From contig CACKGP010000005.1 of the NCBI GenBank assembly GCA_902599805.1, forward strand, positions 1-64,000: a stretch of DNA of 64,000 bases, read 5' to 3'. Position 1 is the first letter of the stretch. Each line of letters begins with the position of its first letter. The notes under the pieces were generated by a model, which had not been told where the DNA came from, searched no databases, and saw nothing but the letters and a program-made list of their open reading frames with translations. Positions 59,590 to 64,000 of the stretch are shown here, in pieces. This stretch comes from an uncultured Pelagibacteraceae bacterium (GTDB taxonomy: Bacteria > Pseudomonadota > Alphaproteobacteria > Pelagibacterales > Pelagibacteraceae). A program made the translations under genes and the position numbers.

Positions 59590-59845
59590 AGAATTAAGGG
59601 GCGTTCTGTTGCCAGGTGCCCCAAGCCCCGTTTACCTAATTAACAAAGTTAATTAAGCAGCAAGTGCAAATTTATCATTTGCATTTATAATTAGCCCGTT
59701 ACGTCGGAACCATCTCGAACGAAAGAATAGCCTTTAGACACTCGTCGATTCTGATTCACCCCCATAAGTTGTAAATGGTGGAGGTGGTGGGTACTGCCCC
59801 CACGTCCGCAATGTTTATTACGAAACTCGTTTATCGTCATAGTTG
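59590..59845 (-). ncRNA. ssrA: Circularly permuted (two-piece, alphaproteobacterial) tmRNA
   Basis: Minus strand: acceptor piece ends CACCTCC-A-CCA at 59776, 12-nt spacer, then GGGGGTG 5' end at 59763; the 7-bp acceptor stem pairs. Tag ORF GCA AAT GAT AAA TTT GCA CTT GCT GCT TAA = ANDKFALAA (59682-59653). 3' hairpin GGGGCACCTGGCAACAGAACGCCCC. Outer ends approximate. Confidence 0.93.
59597..59617. repeat. Direct repeat copy B (inside tmRNA 3' hairpin)
   Basis: aggggcgttctgttgccaggt; 19/21 identical to 59111-59131. Confidence 0.8.
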
Positions 59846-59901
59846 GAAAACCAACAGATATAATATAAAATCAAAAAATAAAGATTCAATAAATATTTCA
59901 A

Positions 59902-60849
59902 ATGAAACTTACAAAAGAGCAAAAACAGGAAATTTTAGACCAACAATCACAAAAAAATATTACTAAGAGAGTGACCTCGCCTGAGTTAGAAAAAGTTCTG
60001 TATGAGGCGATGCCCGTGTTAGACCACGGTTTTGTAAGAGTAGTCGATTACATGGGTGATGATACATCAATAGTTCAGTCAGCAAGAGTTTCGTACGGAA
60101 AAGGGACTAAAAAAGTTTCAACAGACAGTGGTCTAATAAAATATTTAATGAGACATAGACACAGCACTCCCTTTGAGATGTGTGAAATAAAATATCATAT
60201 AAAGCTTCCAATATTTATTGCAAGGCAATGGATTAGACACCGAACTGCAAATGTAAATGAATATTCTGCTAGATATTCAATAATGGATAAAGAATTTTAT
60301 GTACCAGAAAGGGAAAATCTTGCTGCTCAATCTACTAATAATAGACAAGGTCGCGGCGAACTCATTAATGGGAAGCAAGCTGACAACATTCTTAAAATTT
60401 TAAAGGAGGATGCGGAGAGAAATTACAAACATTATGAAGAAATGCTCAATGAGAAATATGATGGAAGTATTATTGATGATAAAAAGCAAGGACTAGCTAG
60501 AGAATTAGCTAGAATGAATCTTACATTAAATTCTTACACCCAATGGTATTGGAAGACAGATCTATTAAATCTTCTAAATTTTTTAGCATTAAGAGCGGAT
60601 AGTCATGCACAATTTGAAATCAGAGAGTATGCTGATGTAATGTTAAACACTGTTAAAAAATGGGTTCCTACAACTTATGATGCTTTTATTGATTATAGAG
60701 TTGGTGGTATGGAGCTTTCTGCTAAAGGAAAAATAGTAATACAAAAAATGATAAAAGGTGAAAAATGCGATATAGAGTCTTCAGGACTTTCTAAAAGAGA
60801 GTGGAATGAGTTAATGGACTCTTTTGGTTTTAAGCAACATCTTGCATAA
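59902..60849 (+). CDS. thyX: FAD-dependent thymidylate synthase
   Basis: ThyX signature [30 protein letters not shown]. Confidence 0.97.
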   Translation: MKLTKEQKQEILDQQSQKNITKRVTSPELEKVLYEAMPVLDHGFVRVVDYMGDDTSIVQSARVSYGKGTKKVSTDSGLIKYLMRHRHSTPFEMCEIKYHIKLPIFIARQWIRHRTANVNEYSARYSIMDKEFYVPERENLAAQSTNNRQGRGELINGKQADNILKILKEDAERNYKHYEEMLNEKYDGSIIDDKKQGLARELARMNLTLNSYTQWYWKTDLLNLLNFLALRADSHAQFEIREYADVMLNTVKKWVPTTYDAFIDYRVGGMELSAKGKIVIQKMIKGEKCDIESSGLSKREWNELMDSFGFKQHLA

Positions 60850-61654
60850 CTTTATCTGCAATCTCTAAAAATACTTTTGAAATTTTATCATCAGGCTCTT
60901 TATAAATTAGTGGCAACCCTAAATCTGCCGACTCTCTTAACTTTGTGCTTAAAGGAATTTTTCCTAAAAAGTTTTTGTTAAATTCTTTTGCGGTCTTTTC
61001 AACACCACCTTCACCAAATATATTATGTTTTTTCCCATCATCACTTTCAAAAAAACTCATATTGTCAACTAATCCAACTATTTTTATCTTAGTTTTATCA
61101 AACATTTGAATACCTCTTTGTACATCCATTAAGGCCAATTCTTGAGGAGTGGAAACAATTATTGCTCCGTCAATCTTTACATCCTGGGCAAAAGTAAGCT
61201 GAGTGTCACCTGTTCCAGGAGGCATATCTACCACGAGGTAGTCTAGATCTTTCCATGCTACTTTCTCAGTTAAAGTTTTTATAGCGCTTATAACCATTGG
61301 ACCTCGCCAAATCATTGGAGTTTTTTCATCTACTAAAAAACCTAAAGACATAAATTGCGCACCATATTTCTCTAATGGAAAAAGAAATTTTCCATCAGTT
61401 TTAGGCTTGTCATTTAGTCCGATCATTTTTGGTAAAGAGGGCCCATGAATGTCTGCATCTAACAATCCGACTTTTTTACCTTTTTTTTGAAGTGCAAATG
61501 TTAGGTTAATTGCAAATGTAGATTTTCCAACTCCACCCTTTGCACTGGAGACCATAATTGTGAATTTTGTTCCCTTTATCGGATTTTTCTTAAAATTTTT
61601 TGGGGTAACATTCTTTTTGAGACTATCGCTTAATTTTGCTTTGTTTTCGGACAT
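60830..61654 (-). CDS. apbC: Mrp/NBP35-family Fe-S cluster carrier ATPase (ApbC)
   Basis: [63 protein letters not shown]. Confidence 0.92.
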   Translation of the reverse strand: MSENKAKLSDSLKKNVTPKNFKKNPIKGTKFTIMVSSAKGGVGKSTFAINLTFALQKKGKKVGLLDADIHGPSLPKMIGLNDKPKTDGKFLFPLEKYGAQFMSLGFLVDEKTPMIWRGPMVISAIKTLTEKVAWKDLDYLVVDMPPGTGDTQLTFAQDVKIDGAIIVSTPQELALMDVQRGIQMFDKTKIKIVGLVDNMSFFESDDGKKHNIFGEGGVEKTAKEFNKNFLGKIPLSTKLRESADLGLPLIYKEPDDKISKVFLEIADKVMQDVA

Positions 61655-61708
61655 TATATCGCTTTATCATAACTTGTTTTTATTCAAAAAGTCACTATAT
61701 AAAGTGTC

Positions 61709-62825
61709 ATGTCATCAGACGGTACTATATTCAAGAGAGAATCTCCGTGGGGTTCACCCCCGGGAGGAGGAAACGATAATAACGGCAACGGTAACGGATC
61801 AGGCCAGAGAAGACAGCCTCCTAACATTGACGACTTAATCAGAAAAGCTCAAGGTTCAGTTGGAAGAATATTTCCAGGTGGACGATCAAGTGGTAACAAA
61901 CCAATTTACATTGGTTTAGTTGTTTTATTAGTTCTTTGGGCATTGAGTGGTCTTTACAGAGTTTTACCGGATGAGCAAGGAGTAGTTTTAAGATTTGGAC
62001 AATTTACAAAAACAACTCAACCAGGATTAAACTACCACATACCATTTCCTATAGAGAGAGTTTTTACACCAAAAGTAACAAAGGTTAATAGAATTGACGT
62101 TGGATTTAGATCCGCAAGTGATAGTGGAAGATCTTCTGGTATAGGAGATGTTTCAGAAGAAAGTTTAATGTTAACTGGTGATGAAAATATAGTTGATATT
62201 GATTACTCAGTCTTCTGGGTAATTAAAGATGCGGGGAAATTTTTATTTAATATTCAGAGCCCTTTAGAAACAGTCAAAGCTGCTTCAGAAACTGCAATGA
62301 GAGAAGTAATAGCTAAAAGCAAAATTCAATCTATTTTAACAGAGGGAAGATCTAAAATTGAGAGAGAGAGAAGTTCAAGAAATTACACAAGGAATTTTAG
62401 ATGAGTACGGTTCAGGAATTCAAGTTACACAAGTTCAAACTCAAAAAGCAGACCCACCAGATCAAGTGATTGATGCATTTAGAGACGTACAGGCTGCTAG
62501 GGCAGATAGAGAAAGATCTAAAAACGAAGCCGAAGCTTATGCTAACGATGTAATACCTAGAGCACGAGGGGAAGCAGAAAAAATATTACAACAAGCTGAA
62601 GCTTACAAAAAAGAGGTAGTTGCGAAGGCAGAAGGTGAAGCAAGTAGATTTTTAGCTATTTACAATGAATACACAAAGGCAAAAAAAGTTACTCAAGAGA
62701 GAATGTATTTAGAAACAATGGAAAAAGTTTTAGCTGATATCGACAAGGTAATCATCGATAAAGAGTCAGGATCAGGAGTAGTACCTTACTTACCTCTTCC
62801 AGAAATTAAGAAGAAAGCGAACTAA
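61709..62825 (+). CDS. hflK: FtsH protease modulator HflK, frame-disrupted (61709-62404 / 62358-62825)
   Basis: SPWGSPPGGGNDNN, GLYRVLPDEQGVVLRFGQFTKTTQPGLNYHIPFPIERVFTPKV; second part EVQEITQGILDEYGSGIQVTQVQTQKADPPDQVIDAFRDVQAARADRER. Disruption lies at the (GA)6 tract 62360-62371. Confidence 0.93.
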
Positions 62826-63692
62826 TGAAAAAATTTTTAATACCACTAGTAGTAGTTTTAGCAATAACTGGTTACCAAAGCCTTTTTATTGTTCAAGAAA
62901 TTAATCAAGCAATAGTATTACAGTTTGGTGACCCGAAAAAAAATTATCACCAAACCTGGATTAAATTTTAAGTTACCTTTTATTCAAAACGTTGTTTATC
63001 TTGATAGGAGAGTTTTAAATTTAGATAACCCACCTGAAGAGGTAATCGCTGCTGACCAAAAAAGACTTATTGTTGATGCATTTGCACGTTTCAGAATTGT
63101 TGATCCATTAAAATTCTATATTTCAGTTGGTAATGAAAATATTGCAAGACAAAGATTAGCAACAATTATAAATTCAAGAATAAGAGGTGTTTTAGGTACT
63201 CAAAATTTAGCAACACTATTATCAATTGATAGGTCTAAGCATATGGCAACAATTCAAAATGATGTGAATAATGAAGCTAAAAATTTTGGAATAACTATTG
63301 TTGATGTAAGAATAAAAAGAGCTGACTTACCTCAAGCTAACAGTGAAGCAATTTTTAAAAGAATGCAAACTGAAAGAGAAAGAGAAGCAAAAGAATTTAG
63401 AGCACAAGGTGCAGAGATAGCGGCAAAAATTACATCTACTGCTGATAAAGAAGTAACCGTAATCTTAGCGACAGCAAACAAACAATCTGAGATTATGAAA
63501 GGGGAAGGTGACGGTGCAAGAAATAGAATTTTTGCAAACGCATTCGGCCGTGACCCAGAGTTCTTTGGATTTTACAGAGCAATGCAATCCTATGAAAAAG
63601 CATTGATCGGTGGAGATACTTCACTAATCCTATCACCTGATAGTGATTTCTTTAAATTCTTCGGTAAAGCAGGAGTTTCAAGAAAACAATAA
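62825..63692 (+). CDS. hflC: FtsH protease modulator HflC, frame-disrupted
   Basis: ATG 62825: MKKFLIPLVVVLAITGYQSLFIVQEINQAIVLQFGDPKK; removing one A from A8 at 62936-62943 continues IITKPGLNFKLPFIQNVVYLDRRVLNLDNPPEEV.... Confidence 0.92.
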
Positions 63693-63699
63693 TCAAGGC

Positions 63700-63885
63700 G
63701 TGAAGGAATTCATTATTGCCATTGGTTTAATACTATTCATCGAGGGGCTGATATGCGCCTTGTTTCCGTCAAAAATCAAGAATATGACTAAATTAATTGA
63801 GGCTACGCCAGCTAATAATTTAAGAATTCTAGGAGTAGTATTTACGATAATTGGATTTATAATTATTTGGTATATTAAAAGATAA
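63700..63885 (+). CDS. DUF2065 (YjeT-like) small membrane protein
   Basis: GTG start at 63700: VKEFIIAIGLILFIEGLICALFPSKIKNMTKLIEATPANNLRILGVVFTIIGFIIIWYIKR; conserved position after hflC. Confidence 0.82.
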   Translation: MKEFIIAIGLILFIEGLICALFPSKIKNMTKLIEATPANNLRILGVVFTIIGFIIIWYIKR

Positions 63886-64000
63886 TGAAATTTTTAAAAC
63901 AAATCACAACTAAAGTTTTTTTATTAATTTTGCTTATAAATACCAATCTTTGGTCAAAAGCAGCTCCAGAGTCATTTGCAGATCTTGCTGAAGAATTAAT
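63885..64000 (+). CDS. DegP/HtrA-family serine protease, N-terminus (truncated by window edge)
   Basis: ATG 63885: MKFLKQITTKVFLLILLINTNLWSKAAPESFADLAEEL; signal peptide plus PESFADLAE start typical of Do proteases; hflK-hflC-DUF2065-degP order. Confidence 0.7.
   Translation, partial: MKFLKQITTKVFLLILLINTNLWSKAAPESFADLAEEL

Noticed and set aside
59775-59966. 63-aa ORF before thyX
   Set aside because: Lies on the antisense strand of the tmRNA acceptor piece and runs into thyX; shadow ORF.

Overview
The window looks like core genome of a very AT-rich alphaproteobacterium, most likely Pelagibacterales/SAR11. This placement rests on gene content and composition; no search was run. The main blocks are: a PetR/PetP-like regulator pair and ilvE; pgsA, uvrC, folB, a FolM-like SDR and uvrB; aspC, trxB and guaC; an ELM1, 2OG-oxygenase-like and Zn-ribbon trio; carB/carA divergent from yqeY-dnaG-rpoD; a small surface-glycan cassette next to a CAU tRNA; mlaA/mlaC; rnpB; and a long dcw cluster (mraZ-ftsZ-rsmH-ftsL-ftsI-murE/F fusion-mraY-murD-ftsW-murG-murC-murB-ddl-ftsQ-ftsA-lpxC-bamD-ligA). 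These are followed by pepP, uvrD, asmA, fumC, a MazG-like gene, an HDAC-like gene, a circularly permuted tmRNA, thyX, apbC and hflK/hflC/DUF2065/degP. I found no clearly new multi-gene system. The observations most worth checking are: (1) at least 13 frame disruptions in 11 otherwise well-conserved genes, each repaired by removing bases from a mono- or dinucleotide tract (insertion-only pattern), clustered at 42.7-48.7 kb; (2) a 21-bp, 19/21-identical direct repeat of the tmRNA 3' element flanking an orphan ORF, which resembles an att-type duplication; (3) ftsZ sitting at the front of the dcw cluster behind an MraZ-box-like triple repeat; (4) a MurE-MurF fusion; and (5) thyX together with a FolM-like SDR coupled to folB.
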